The notes under the pieces were generated by a model that saw only the letters and a program-made list of their open reading frames with translations, was not told where the DNA came from and ran no database searches. DNA of 46,399 bases from Cyanophora paradoxa (Eukaryota; Glaucocystophyceae; Cyanophorales; Cyanophoraceae), in contig QPMI01000110.1 of the NCBI GenBank assembly GCA_004431415.1, forward strand, positions 1 through 46,399. The letters run 5' to 3'. Shown here piece after piece: positions 7,892-17,086 of the stretch; the stretch's first letter is position 1, and each line of letters starts with the position of its first letter. The position numbers were made by a program, and so were the translations under genes.

Positions 7892-9260
7892 ATGGCTTCC
7901 GCGCTCATCTCCACCCCCTCGACCGCCCTGCACCACTCGCTGCGCAGCTCCGACGCGTCGGTGCACGTGCACGAGACCTTCGACACGGCGATGCCGTTCG
8001 TGGACGAGGTGCTCGAGGTGAGCCCCGTGCAGTCGGGCGTGAGCTTCAGCCAGACCGTCGACATCGTCATCCCGCACTCGGCGCCGATGTTCAACGACTC
8101 CTGGCTCAAGGTGACGCTGCCGGCGCTGACGAACGCGGACCACTTCTACATCCCGAAGGCCGGCTACGTGCTGCTCAAGAAGGTGAAGATCTTCGTGGGC
8201 GCGCAGCTGATCCACGAGTACGACGGCCATTACGACGCCATCTACGGCGAGTTCGAGGACGACAAGTCCGTCGTCCAGCACGTCGACATGGTGAACAACC
8301 TCTGGGCGCACCAGCCGCTGCGCCGCCGGGGCAAGGCCCCGAACACGCTGTACATACCGATTCGCATCGCGACGGGCCACGGTCGAAAGTTCGCCGTGCC
8401 GCTCCACAAGCTCCGCTGCTCCGGAAACGACATGAAGCTGCAGATCACGTACGCCTCGCAGAAGGAGGTGACGGCCTCCTTCGTGGACGGCGGCCTGCAC
8501 ACCAACACCAACCTGACGAGCACCGTCAGCCTGGACACCAAGCTCATCCTGCGCTACGTGCACATCGACTCGCGCGAGCTGGCGCTGCACCCGAACTCGT
8601 TCACGTGGGCCGGCAAGTACGTGCAGCACTACCACGTCTCGTTCGAGTCCGGCAAGGCCATCCGCCTGCCCTTCACCGGAATCTGCTACGAGCTGATCAT
8701 CGTGGTGCGCGACAAGCCGCACACCGACAACGGCGAGCACTTCTGGCGCTTCCGCCCGCTCGACAAGATCGAGCTGAAGTGCGACAACATCAAGGTGCTC
8801 GATAGCTCGAACCACGACGCGCACTTCTTGCGCACGGCCATCGCGCACAAGGAGCACACGCACGCCCCGCCCGCAAGCACCTCGAGCTGCTGCGGGCGTG
8901 ACCTCGATGGACGGGACGGCGGCGGCCGACGTGGCCGACGCGCTGCACCCGCACCCGTGGTCGGGCAACGACACGGCCCCCACGACCCTCGCGACCCACG
9001 ACGGGCACAGCAGCGACATCCAGCCCCGCAACGTGGGCCAGTTCGGGACGGAGTTCATCTACTCGCTCCCCTTCGGCACGGACGTGGCCGACAACACCAA
9101 GATGTTCGGCGGCCTCGACATGGGCGCCTTCAAGACCATCGAGCTCACGCTCACCACGCTCAAGACCTACGGCGCGGACAAGCCCGTGGCCGACATCTAC
9201 TGCCGCTACTACAACGAGATCACCTTCACCAACGGCGGCGCCTACCGCCGCTTCCATTAG
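7892..9260 (+). CDS. Double jelly-roll major capsid protein, one frame break
   Basis: Builds the icosahedral shell as trimers. The first ~330 residues (7892 to about 8890) have the N-terminal fold of nucleocytovirus capsid proteins: PQSG-like segment SPVQSGVSFSQTVDIVIP, DSWLKVTLPAL, and a strand-rich jelly roll. After a one-base shift near 8890 the second jelly roll continues as TSMDGTAAADVADALHPHPW and ends with PVADIYCRYYNEITF and NGGAYRRFH at 9260. The joined length is about 456 residues, normal for small nucleocytoviruses. The ending with YYNE(I) and a Gly-Gly-Ala turn is typical of MCP C-termini. The shift lies near a Gly/Cys-rich GC run and I read it as a sequencing error. Confidence 0.92.
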
Positions 9261-9300
9261 ATTGCTTGTTAGCCAGGGTGTGCTTGGTAGGCCGATGTGA

Positions 9301-9316
9301 ACCAATAAATTTTCCC
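9301..9316 (+). promoter_or_regulatory. AATAAATTTTC: polyadenylation signal and promoter-like motif
   Basis: In the 79 nt gap after the MCP, CCAATAAATTTTCCC combines an AATAAA-type signal 40 nt after the MCP stop with a TTTTC core about 25 nt before the next start. It may serve both genes. Confidence 0.45.
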
Positions 9317-9339
9317 ACTGGGATCCTAACCGAGGCACG

Positions 9340-10464
9340 ATGACGAAGGGCCACTCTATGATGGACATTGGGGAGGGCTCTAAGAAGCAGCGCCAGGCGC
9401 TGAAGAACGACCTGAAGGCCGACATGGACGGCATCGTGAACAAGTTCCTTCCGGGCACGATCATGCCCGAGGTGCCCGTCGTAGATGGAACGAAGGCAGA
9501 CGTCTACACGCCCGAGGACAAGGCGCGGGGCCTGGGGCTCAGCGGGGGGGAAACGAAGACCCTGCCCGCGATGAAGTACACGCCCTCGATGGAGAAGCTG
9601 ATGCGGATGGGCATCCGACAGCAGCTGCAGAACGCGAACCCCGGTCGCACGATCAACGAGGAGGACGTGGAGAACGCGTTCAGCCTGCGGAAGGAAATCA
9701 TGATTCGCGATTTCGACCAGTGGGCGATGACGGCCTTCGACCTGAAGCAGCCGGGCGTCGCCAAAATGCTCGAGGAATATTACCCCGAGCTGCTGGAGCG
9801 AATTACGAACATGATCGAGCAGGATATCGAAATTCAGCGCTTCGACAAGTACCAGAAGGTTTTCTTCCCGATGAACTACGATGATCTCGTCATGAAGTGG
9901 GCGCGCGAGCGCGGCTGGATCAAGACGATGGAAGAGATCGAGAAGGAGAACCTGCTCGGGCCGGCCGGCCGCTACGGGCAGACGGAGGCGAACCCCCAGG
10001 GGCTGCGCGCGGGCTACACCCCCGATCTATCGCCCATGTTCAACGCGCAGACGGCCAACATCAGCAGCGCCGTCAACAAGCCCTACGGCCGCAACGACGT
10101 GGACTTCAGCCGGGGCAATCCGTTTGGGGCGATGCTCCTCGATCAGCCGGGGACGCGCGGCCCGGCCCTGCCGACGGCCATGCCTTACGCGGACCAGAAC
10201 CTGCTGCCCCGCGTCGTCAACCCGCTCCCTGCGCTGCAGGGCAATCAACTTGCCACGCCGTTCCAGAAAGGACGCATGCTAGAGCTCCGCGCTAAAGGAA
10301 CGGTGGCAGGTATGTCCGCTGCATCGCAGACTGCAATTCAGACAGCCTTCCAGTCCATCGTCCGGAACACGGAGAACAACCAGATTGCCATGCTTGCGGA
10401 AACGAACGCCCGGAAGGCGGAGATGTTCGACCAAGCAGCCCAGGCGCTCCGACTCGGTCAGTAA
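9340..10464 (+). CDS. 374-residue conserved-looking virion-block protein, unknown
   Basis: Intact frame. The N-terminal part holds KKQRQALKNDLKADMDG and a helix-rich region with FDQWAMTAFDLKQPGVAKML. The middle has MNYDDLVMKWARERGWIKT. The C-terminal third is Asn/Pro/Gly-rich with NPFGAMLLDQPGTRGP and ends in an amphipathic helix. It follows the MCP in the same direction, the usual place for minor capsid or core proteins. I do not recognise a family and see no membrane segment or catalytic motif. Confidence 0.75.
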   Translation: MTKGHSMMDIGEGSKKQRQALKNDLKADMDGIVNKFLPGTIMPEVPVVDGTKADVYTPEDKARGLGLSGGETKTLPAMKYTPSMEKLMRMGIRQQLQNANPGRTINEEDVENAFSLRKEIMIRDFDQWAMTAFDLKQPGVAKMLEEYYPELLERITNMIEQDIEIQRFDKYQKVFFPMNYDDLVMKWARERGWIKTMEEIEKENLLGPAGRYGQTEANPQGLRAGYTPDLSPMFNAQTANISSAVNKPYGRNDVDFSRGNPFGAMLLDQPGTRGPALPTAMPYADQNLLPRVVNPLPALQGNQLATPFQKGRMLELRAKGTVAGMSAASQTAIQTAFQSIVRNTENNQIAMLAETNARKAEMFDQAAQALRLGQ

Positions 10465-10486
10465 TTTCTGAGGCCCACGCGAGCAC

Positions 10487-10816
10487 ATGGCTGCGACGGA
10501 GGCGACGCTGGGCGAGCAGATCGAGGCGCGCTGGGGCCGCTTCCTCGACCTGCTGGAGCCGGAGGCCAAGGAGCCCGGGGTGCGGGCGCAGATCCAGTCG
10601 CTGCGCGGCATAGGGGCCACGGCGGTCATCGTTCTGTTCAGGAGGCACATCAACGCGGAGGCGGAATTGATCAAGGCGAAGGACGACTCGGTTTTCGAGA
10701 GGCTGCCGCAGGAGTACGCCTCGGCCGTGCGCTCGCTATTCTACGGCAGCGGGCCCGAGCTGCGCGAAAAGCTCTGGCTTTACATCGAGCTCTTCGTCGA
10801 GCTGACCTCGGAGTGA
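10487..10816 (+). CDS. Unknown 109-residue protein
   Basis: Intact frame, start 22 nt after the previous stop and after GTAATTTCTGAGG. All-helical by appearance: RWGRFLDLLEPEAKE, IGATAVIVLFRRHI, LPQEYASAVRSLF, and a final REKLWLYIELFVEL. The closing Lys-Leu-Trp-x-Tyr-Ile helix resembles small helical proteins found next to DUF5767-type genes in larger nucleocytoviruses, and here too the next gene looks DUF5767-like. Function unknown. Confidence 0.68.
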   Translation: MAATEATLGEQIEARWGRFLDLLEPEAKEPGVRAQIQSLRGIGATAVIVLFRRHINAEAELIKAKDDSVFERLPQEYASAVRSLFYGSGPELREKLWLYIELFVELTSE

Positions 10817-10844
10817 AAAATATTTCTAAGGGCAGGCGTAAAGG

Positions 10845-11645
10845 ATGGACCCTCGGCGATGCTTGGCTTCGAGGCGCTGGCCGTGGACGGGCCGAACCCC
10901 GTGGGAATCCCGCAGCCCCGGAAGAAGGGCCGCCCCGCGAAGGAGGGCAAGGAAAAGGGCGAGAAGGCGCCGAAGGCCGACAAGACGGCGCTGCCGGGCG
11001 ACGGGCCCACGGTGCCGCCGACGGCGCCGAGCAAGGGGCGAGCTTCAGCGTGCAGGAGCACATCGAAATGACGAAGAAGAAGGAGCAGAGCGTGAAGAAG
11101 GCGCTGGGGATCGACCTGCAGGAGAGGCCGCGCGACGAGGCGCAGGTGGACGTGGACGAGAAGAAGCAGGTTCTGCGGCAGATCGCGCAGTACAGGCGCT
11201 CGTTCGGGGCGAGCTTACGTCCACGAAGAAGCTGAGCCTGGCGACGCCGCTGGACGAGCTGAAGGAAGAGTACGAGGAGATTCAGCGCGAGCTGAGCACG
11301 CGGGGTTCGCTGGAGGCGGCGCGCCTCTTTCTGATCGCGGGCATGCACTCGCTGGAGCACCTGAACAAGGCGTACGATCCGATCGGCCTGAAGCTCGACG
11401 GGCTCGGGCAGGCGACGCTCTCTTCGATGGACCAGGTGCAGCCGATCTTAGAGGAGCTGGTGATTAAGTACTCGCGCTACGTGACCCTGGGGCCCGAGGC
11501 GCGCCTGGGGATGGCCCTGGTGCAGACGGTGCTGGCGGTGCACGCGGCGAACGCGAACCCGGAGGTGATGAAGGAGGTGACGGAGGCGGCGGCCTCGACG
11601 GCGGCGGAGCCCAAGGCGGTGGGCGGCAAGTTCAACGGCCTTTGA
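10845..11645 (+). CDS. DUF5767-like protein with Lys-rich N-terminal linker, frame-broken
   Basis: Three frames must be joined. The first part (about 10859-11040) reads LGFEALAVDGPNPVG and a Lys/Gly/Pro linker. The second (about 11040-11210) has QEHIEMTKKKEQSVKKAL. The third (about 11215-11645) carries LATPLDELKEEYEEIQREL and AGMHSLEHLNKAYDPIGLKL, then LEELVIKYSRYVTLGPEARL. The pattern Asn-x-x-x-Asp-Pro-x-x-Leu-x-Leu-Asp-Gly followed by EL..KY and a helix with His-Ala-Ala-Asn is that of DUF5767, a domain shared by many nucleocytoviruses. Both breaks fall in G-rich runs. Start at 10845 or 10859. Confidence 0.66.
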   Translation: MDPRRCLASRRWPWTGRTPWESRSPGRRAAPRRRARKRARRRRRPTRRRCRATGPRCRRRRRARGELQRAGAHRNDEEEGAEREEGAGDRPAGEAARRGAGGRGREEAGSAADRAVQALVRGELTSTKKLSLATPLDELKEEYEEIQRELSTRGSLEAARLFLIAGMHSLEHLNKAYDPIGLKLDGLGQATLSSMDQVQPILEELVIKYSRYVTLGPEARLGMALVQTVLAVHAANANPEVMKEVTEAAASTAAEPKAVGGKFNGL

Positions 11646-11698
11646 GTGTAAAAGCTTGTAATCAATTGCACCAAAAATTCACAATTTATTCGTCCGAG
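11646..11698. terminator. Convergent 3' region with AATAAA on the minus strand
   Basis: The 53 nt between two convergent genes are AT-rich. On the minus strand AATAAATTGTG (about 11679-11690) follows the stop of the 11699 gene region closely and may be its polyadenylation signal. Confidence 0.4.
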
Positions 11699-12478
11699 CT
11701 ACTGCATGGGGGCTGCGTACATAGACTCGGGGTTTAGGTAGGGCTCGAAATCGGCCTCGTTGTCGTAGGGCTTGAAGGCCAGCTCGGGGCGCGCCCGGCG
11801 AAGCGAAAGGCGCCGACCTTGCACTGCTGCACGGCGAGGAAGGACCACTTGAGGCCGAACTTGCCCTCGGGATGGCGTAGGCGGTGTCGATTTTGACGAG
11901 GGCGGCCACCAGGTCGCCGGTGCCGATGGTGGCGCGCTCGGTGATGAGGTAGTTGGACATGTCGACGACGGGGATGGTCTTGCGCTTGCCCGCCATCGTC
12001 TGGGTGCGGATGCGCATGTTGAGGTACTTGTAGAAGGCCTGGCCCGACTCCTTGTCGACCTTGATGCGCACGCTGGGGGTCTGCAGCACCGAGATCTGGT
12101 CCTTGGAGAGGGAGCGGCCGGGCGAGACCTTGAGCTTGGCCTGGTTCTGCTGCACGAACTCGCAGAATTTCGCGTCCAGGGCCTCGAGCAGCTTGAGGAA
12201 CTCGTCCGCGCGGGGTTCGTCTGGCCGTCGACGGCGCTGAGATCGGTGAGGTCCAGCGTGTAGAATCCGCCGTTTTCTTCCATGACGAAGGCCTTCTTCT
12301 CGTCGCTCCACGCCTTGCCTTGCTCTGTGTTGATGCAGGGGTTGATGGTGACCATGGGCGGCGCGTACATCATGAGGCCCTGCAGGCCGTCGTACTTGGC
12401 CTTGATGCGGCCGGTGGCGTCGATCTCGAAGGCGAGCTTGGCGGGGTCGATCTCGTTGGCGTTGCGGACGGTGGCCAT
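11699..12478 (-). CDS. Unknown ~259-residue protein, frame-broken
   Basis: The first ~85 residues (from MATVRNANEIDPAKLAFEI) are read from 12478 in one frame. A shift near 12220 leads to DEFLKLLEALDAKFCEFVQQ and KLKVSPGRSLSKDQISVLQT. Near 11880 another shift gives GKFGLKWSFLAVQQCKVG, and a last one near 11800 gives LAFKPYDNEADFEPYL. The alternation of strands and the closing KWSFLAVQQ strand resemble an uncharacterised nucleocytovirus family that may bind single-stranded DNA, but I cannot confirm this. The promoter upstream has a clear TTTAAATATTTTCTAG on the minus strand. Confidence 0.62.
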   Translation of the reverse strand: MATVRNANEIDPAKLAFEIDATGRIKAKYDGLQGLMMYAPPMVTINPCINTEQGKAWSDEKKAFVMEENGGFYTLDLTDLSAVDGQTNPARTSSSSCSRPWTRNSASSCSRTRPSSRSRPAAPSPRTRSRCCRPPACASRSTRSRARPSTSTSTCASAPRRWRASARPSPSSTCPTTSSPSAPPSAPATWWPPSSKSTPPTPSRGQVRPQVVLPRRAAVQGRRLSLRRARPELAFKPYDNEADFEPYLNPESMYAAPMQ

Positions 12479-12500
12479 GTTGTCTGAGCTTAGTGTGCGA

Positions 12501-12869
12501 TCAGCCTAGCGCTAGAAAATATTTAAAGGGCGCCCCACCTGACTTCAGCTGAGCGCTCGGGTGATTCAGGTAAAACACGTGTTCAATTCGTCTCACTGGG
12601 GGGGGAAGGGCTTCGATCGCGGCTACGCGAATATTCGAGAGTCTAAATCTGGCGCTGGGGCAGGCGACGGCGTACAGGGTGATCTCGTTCTTGGCGGGAT
12701 TGAGCATGATGTGCTGGAAGCAGTCGCCCTTGCGGCACTCCAGCGAGATGTTGCGCAGCAGCCTGCAGTAGTTGAAGCAGATCTCGCCGTTCTCGTCCAG
12801 ATCCTCTTCCATGGCCTCGTACTCGAAGATGCCGAAGGTCAGGCAGCAGGTGAAGTACTTGGGGCGCAC
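12501..12869 (-). CDS. Unknown small Cys-rich protein, 3' end probably mis-framed
   Basis: The 122-residue open frame begins MRPKYFTCCLTFGIFEYEAM, followed by an acidic stretch and ICFNYCRLLRNISLECRKGDC. Five or more Cys residues suggest metal binding or disulfides. The last ~27 codons overlap the promoter module at 12505-12590. Removing one C from the C8 run at 12595-12603 would stop the protein near 12592, just outside that module, so the real end is probably there. No family recognised. Confidence 0.6.
   Translation of the reverse strand: MRPKYFTCCLTFGIFEYEAMEEDLDENGEICFNYCRLLRNISLECRKGDCFQHIMLNPAKNEITLYAVACPSARFRLSNIRVAAIEALPPPVRRIEHVFYLNHPSAQLKSGGAPFKYFLALG
12505..12590 (-). promoter_or_regulatory. 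Promoter region with TCAGGTGA-type sites and TTTAAATA box
   Basis: Read on the minus strand: CACGTGTTTTACCTGAATCA, an AGCTGAAGTCAGGTG segment, then CCCTTTAAATATTTTCTAGC about 35-45 nt before the start at 12478. The AAACACGTGTTCAATT block (12574-12589) is repeated with one difference at 12963-12978 upstream of the neighbouring gene, which marks it as a regulatory module. Confidence 0.5.
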
Positions 12870-12978
12870 ATTCTCTCGTTGGCTTACGGTTAAAGTGTGA
12901 GGAACCGAGGCCCCGTGCCCCTCTTAAGGCCCCGCGTCAGGTGAGCTTCAGACGAAGTCAGAAAACACGCGTTCAATT

Positions 12979-13451
12979 TCAGAGGGATACAGAGCCATCA
13001 AGATCAAAGGAAATCATCCTATCGTCAAGGCTAAAGGGGTAGCCGCACTGCTGGTGCAGCTGATCGACCTTCATCTGGGGGAGCCCATCTGCCTCCGCAA
13101 GACCCAGATGTTGCACTGATACCCCTCAAAGAATGTGTAGGCGAGGGAGCGGCCTGAGGGAGAGATCGCCGCGCAGAACGAGGCCCACTCGGGTACTTGA
13201 ACATGCGTGCAGTTCAGGCGCCCCGCGGAGAAGGTCACGATGTAGGCCGTCTGTCCGGTTTGGGTCTTGGCGCAGGAGACCAGGGTGAAGGAGAAGCCAT
13301 CGTCGGAGAGCTTCATGAGGAGGATCTTACCGGGGCAGTCCTTGCAGTCGTCTACTTTGCCGTCCTTGAGAACTTCCACCTCGCGGTCAATGGGCTCGCC
13401 GATCACGCGCACGGTGTATTCCTCGACGAAGAACTGGGCAACAAGGGCCAT
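12979..13451 (-). CDS. Unknown ~157-residue beta-rich protein, one frame break
   Basis: Start at 13451 (MALVAQFFVEEYTVRVIG). The protein alternates strands and turns, for example GKILLMKLSDDGFSFTLVS and AYIVTFSAGRLNCTHVQV. The first frame ends at 13071 with RRQMGSPR, but a one-base shift near the C5 run there continues as QMKVDQLHQQCGYPFSLDD and stops at 12979-12981, just before the next promoter module. I favour that longer reading. Function unknown. Confidence 0.62.
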
Positions 13452-13510
13452 GTTGCTTGCTGGTTGCGTTGAGAGAGATTGAGAGTGTGAGGGAACGCCG
13501 CGTGCCGCGT

Positions 13511-13557
13511 GCTTATAGAGGCCGTTCAGGTGAGGTTCAGGTGAGCGCTCACCTGAG
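13511..13557 (-). promoter_or_regulatory. TATA box and 20 bp perfect palindrome of TCAGGTGA half-sites
   Basis: The plus strand carries TCAGGTGAGCGCTCACCTGA (13537-13556), a perfect palindrome, with a further TCAGGTGA at 13526. On the minus strand CTATAAGC follows at about 13511-13518 and the start at 13451 lies 60 nt further. This is the clearest TATA-type promoter in the window. The palindrome also lies upstream of the divergent gene at 13712. Confidence 0.6.
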
Positions 13558-13690
13558 GAGGGGGGGGGGAGAAGTGACGCGGACGCGAAAGATTCCGTCA
13601 TGGGTTTTTCCGTCATGGGCTGGAACTTGGACCTGGGACTCGGGCCCAAACTCTCCCGGTAAAAAAATAGATTCGAACTTGGCGCCATTT
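13558..13690 (+). promoter_or_regulatory. CCGTCATGGG promoter module upstream of 13712
   Basis: Contains two copies of TTCCGTCATGGG, then GGAACTTGGACCTGGGACTC, then GTAAAAAAATA. The same order occurs at 14475-14555, and reverse-complement copies of the first half lie at 17431-17490 and 17689-17775. In both plus-strand copies the A-rich box has TATA-like spacing to what follows. Confidence 0.5.
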
Positions 13691-13711
13691 TCTGATGCTA
13701 GTCTACCCACC

Positions 13712-14377
13712 ATGGAGCCCGCCATCTCCCAGCTGGTCTCCCAGGGCGCCAAGCTCGACAAGGCCCTCAACATCTACCTTCAGCTGATCGAGCTGGCATG
13801 GCCCGAGCCAATGATTGCCCAGGCCTGCAAATCGCTCCACGTGGCGTTCGATGCGCCGTTCTCAGGTGACCCGGATCAGATGACATCCTGGTCCAAGGAG
13901 GAGATAAAGGCAGACTTTGAGGCGCTTTTCTCATTTATGAGCAAGAAGTATGCCGAAATCGAAGCAGCCAAGGATGCCGAAGCCCAAGGCGGTGAAGATG
14001 CAGAAGCCCCAGAAGCCCCAGCCCAAGGCCCTGCCGGCGACCAAGGCACCGAAGTTCAAGGCGCTGGGCCCCTGCAGAGGGCGAAGGCCAAGGCGGACCT
14101 GCGACCGCGTAGGCCCAAGGACATAGCCAAGGAGGCAAGCGGCCACAGGCCGGACTGGCCGGCGCCGGCGCCCTACCGCTACCTCAAGCTGGACAAGAGC
14201 AACGATACCGGCTTCACCAGGAGGAGGTGGCCTGAGCCTCTCAGGTGGCTGGAGCCAAGGGAGATCAAGGCCGGAGGCAGTATCGAGCTAGCGCTAGCGC
14301 TGGGAGGCGGTGGTGGTGCAGACTTGGAGGAGCAGGCCTTGCTAGATACCATCAACTTGGGCAAGGTAGAGCTGTGA
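13712..14377 (+). CDS. Unknown 221-residue protein with Lys/Pro or Ala/Glu linker
   Basis: The start at 13712 follows ATTTTCTGATGCTAG. Residues 1-80 are helical (QLVSQGAKLDKALNIYLQL; SWSKEEIKADFEALFSF). The linker at ~90-140 reads as Ala/Glu/Gly-rich in this frame, but another frame gives a Lys/Pro-rich stretch that looks equally plausible, so two compensating errors are possible. The C-terminal part holds GHRPDWPAPAPYRYLKLDK and a Gly5 run. The stop overlaps the left arm of the large inverted repeat at 14376. No family recognised. Confidence 0.6.
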   Translation: MEPAISQLVSQGAKLDKALNIYLQLIELAWPEPMIAQACKSLHVAFDAPFSGDPDQMTSWSKEEIKADFEALFSFMSKKYAEIEAAKDAEAQGGEDAEAPEAPAQGPAGDQGTEVQGAGPLQRAKAKADLRPRRPKDIAKEASGHRPDWPAPAPYRYLKLDKSNDTGFTRRRWPEPLRWLEPREIKAGGSIELALALGGGGGADLEEQALLDTINLGKVEL

Positions 14378-14526
14378 TATCTAGCTAGTGCTTGCTAGCG
14401 CTTGCTTAATTAATTAACCTGAAGTTACCTGACATTTACCTGAAAGGTTGCGGAGGTTGCGGACGCGTCACAATTCCGTCATGGGTTTTCCGTCATGGGC
14501 TGGAACTTGGACTCGGGACTCGGCCG
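14376..14526. repeat. Left arm of large inverted repeat
   Basis: About 150 bp starting GATATCTAGCTAG and ending ACTCGGCCG. Its reverse complement lies at 17431-17559 with a ~22 bp gap at the CAGGTAA repeats. The arm includes three ACCTGA units, TTAATTAATTAA and the CCGTCATGGG module. Confidence 0.8.
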
Positions 14527-14720
14527 CAAAACTCGGCGTAAAAAAATACACGTGTTTTTGTCAAGTCTAACGTACCGACTCTGTACCCCTCTATTCGACT
14601 TGAAGGTAATTTCAAGTTGCTATGACATCATACTGAAGTTGCTATGACATTATCGTTATTCACAATCAATGAATACTTTAATGTAGTATAGAACGGTCAT
14701 AGGAGGGGTACGTCGTTCTT

Positions 14721-14754
14721 GTTCAAGTCTCGAACTTACCAGGAGAATTCCCGG
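14721..14754 (+). repeat. 34 bp direct repeat, copy 1
   Basis: GTTCAAGTCTCGAACTTACC and the following 14 nt recur exactly at 17657-17690. Copy 1 is followed by the 344 bp repeat, copy 2 by an inverted CCGTCATGGG module, so the element has been reshuffled. Confidence 0.75.
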
Positions 14755-15098
14755 TGCGCTGAGCGGGATGCGCTAAGCAGTTGGCTAGGCCCAGAGGCGC
14801 CCCAAGCAGAGAGGGACAGGCCCGTACGGCACCGTAGGGCGGCGGCAAGCGGGTGCCATTACGTACACAGCAGGCGCAGAGCCAGCGTAAGACAGAGAGA
14901 ACAAGAGAACAAGGACGTCGACAGACAGCAAGCGAGCGCCGCGCAGGGCAAGCGAGGGCCCAGGGCTAAAATAAGCGGGCCAGTTGGCAACAACGTGGCA
15001 CCAGGAATAGCAGGCTACAAAGGGTACAAGGCAAGGCAAGCTGCCGGCTTAGAGCCGACGACCAGGGCTAGCTGGGAGTCGGAAAGTGGGCGGCACAC
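14755..15098 (+). repeat. 344 bp direct repeat, copy 1
   Basis: Collinear with 17087-17430; I see two substitutions and no length change. It is purine-rich and rich in GGCAAG/AGCGAG motifs. Copy 2 abuts the right arm of the large inverted repeat. Confidence 0.85.
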
Positions 15099-17086
15099 GC
15101 TTCCCGCTACAAAAAGCCGTCCTCGGCGCTACGAGCTAAAGGCTGAACTAAAGCTGCGTAGGCGAGGCTGAACGGACTACGAGCCAAAAGCCGGCTACCG
15201 TCCCTGCACAGAAAGCCGTCCTCGGCGCCACAGCGGGCGGGCCAGAGGGGCAAATTAAAATCCATCAGGCCGTCGGCACCAGTATGAGGAACTGGGCCCA
15301 ACAAGGGAAGTTGGGTGAGGGACCCACGACCTGACGCCAGAGCGCGCGGAGCGCCGCCAGCCAACCGGGGGCAAACCCTCTAAATCCCGCCGGAGGGGAA
15401 AACGAGTGCTAGCGCTAGCACTAAGCTCGAATTCGAAACCGGCGCCGCGCCGCAAGCCGCCGGGCTGCGGCGGCGCCGGGTCGAAAGTTCCACAGTGTAG
15501 AAGGTACTTGACGTAGAATGTAGGAGTGTAGGACCGCAGGCTCGATCAGCAGAGCCGCAGCGGCAGAGTACGCGTTGCGGGCCAAGCTCGGCGCAGCTTG
15601 CCGCATTGCGTTGCCAAGTGACTCGGCCAGCGGAGTCACGAGGCGGGGCGATCGGACAGCACAGTAGCGTGTGCAGCCGCGTAAGCGTAGAGCAGGCAAG
15701 CCATGAAGAGTAGAGGCGGCGGGCCAGTCGCACGGGGTCAGGCTCCACAGCAGCGGCAGGCCACTGGTTGCATCATACAGACCCATCGCCAAGGATCCTC
15801 CACGATCGGACGGGATGGCAAACCACGGATACAGCCATCGAGTCCGCCGGTGTACGCAGATGCAGTGCGTAGCCGGGGCTTAGGCAGGCCACCATCGCGG
15901 GACAGGAGACAGCATCAGCGCGGCCCGGAATGATCATCGGTGCTCGCGTGATAGTCGTAGGCAAGAAGACTGGTCGCGGGGCATCACCCAGTGCTGCTTG
16001 CTGACGCTCCTCAACAGACAGGTCCGCTGTCCGCCGTCCAACTTTAGCTATGGCTGCTCACGTCGTCGTAGGACGTCCCAGAGCGCATCCTGTACGCTTC
16101 TGTTGACCTTCGCCCGCCGGACAGGCCTCGGTCAGACCTCCGCCCGCTGAACAGGCCTCGGTCGCTGATCAAACGCCCACGACAGGAAAGAACGACAGTC
16201 CGCACACGCTGGAGATGTGCGTGAAGCGACTGACATCTGGCTTGACGAGCTGGACGTCCCGGAGAAGGGCAGCTACGTCGTCGGAGCCAGGGCAAGGTCT
16301 TGGCATCTTGTCTGCCTTCTCGGTGCGACAGCGCGCACGGTAGAATTGACAACAGATAGATGCGCTTCCTCGCATAGAGATCGCTGTCAAGTGGAGCTGC
16401 GCCGGCTTCCACTGACGCGTACGCAACCCGCAGAGCCGAGAGAGACGCGGAGCCGCACGTCCTCTGGATGCAGGGTGGAGTCAAGTGGAGTGATCCTCAC
16501 GAGGGATGCCACTCGCCGCCGCTGAGCGTGCCTCGGACGGTCCGCAGGCGCCACTGCAGCCGTCGTAGGTGAGACCTCGGGCGCGTACTGGGGCCTTGTT
16601 ATCCCAGGGGCTTTCACGTCGCAGCGGTTTGACTCCATGCGTTCTTCAGATACACTCGCCACCATTGCAATACATTTAGTAGTACGCTGTGGTGTCGTCT
16701 CTCGATACAATACAATACAGTTTCATTCGACATGCGCGCGGGCTGCATCAGCATCTGTTCTTGAGCGCAGCCACGGCACGTTTAGATGACTGTGAGCGCA
16801 TGCGGCTCAATAGACGGGTTGGCGGACGCTTCCCACTACCGAAAGAGTGGTGCGCCGGGGCCGTAAGCAAGAAAAGGCGCGCGCAGTGGCGGGTAGAAAG
16901 GCATGAACCATGCGGTTCGTATTGCTAAGCTCTGCCGCATAGGCGCTTCCCACTACAAGAGAGTGGAGGCCGTACGCGCAAGCCGAGGCAAACGATGGCG
17001 TGCTTGTCCAGGGGTTCGGGCAAGAGCGCAGCGTTCGTCCCCAGGCATACGAGCTAAAAAGTCGAAGCCCAACGCAGCAGCCCCCA

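Noticed and set aside
8885-8900. Programmed ribosomal frameshift in the MCP
   Set aside because: No slippery heptamer at the right place, and breaks occur in many unrelated genes; homopolymer error is simpler.
7831-9058. Long Arg/His-rich frames on both strands over the MCP
   Set aside because: Shadows of GC-rich codons; the MCP frame has family motifs.
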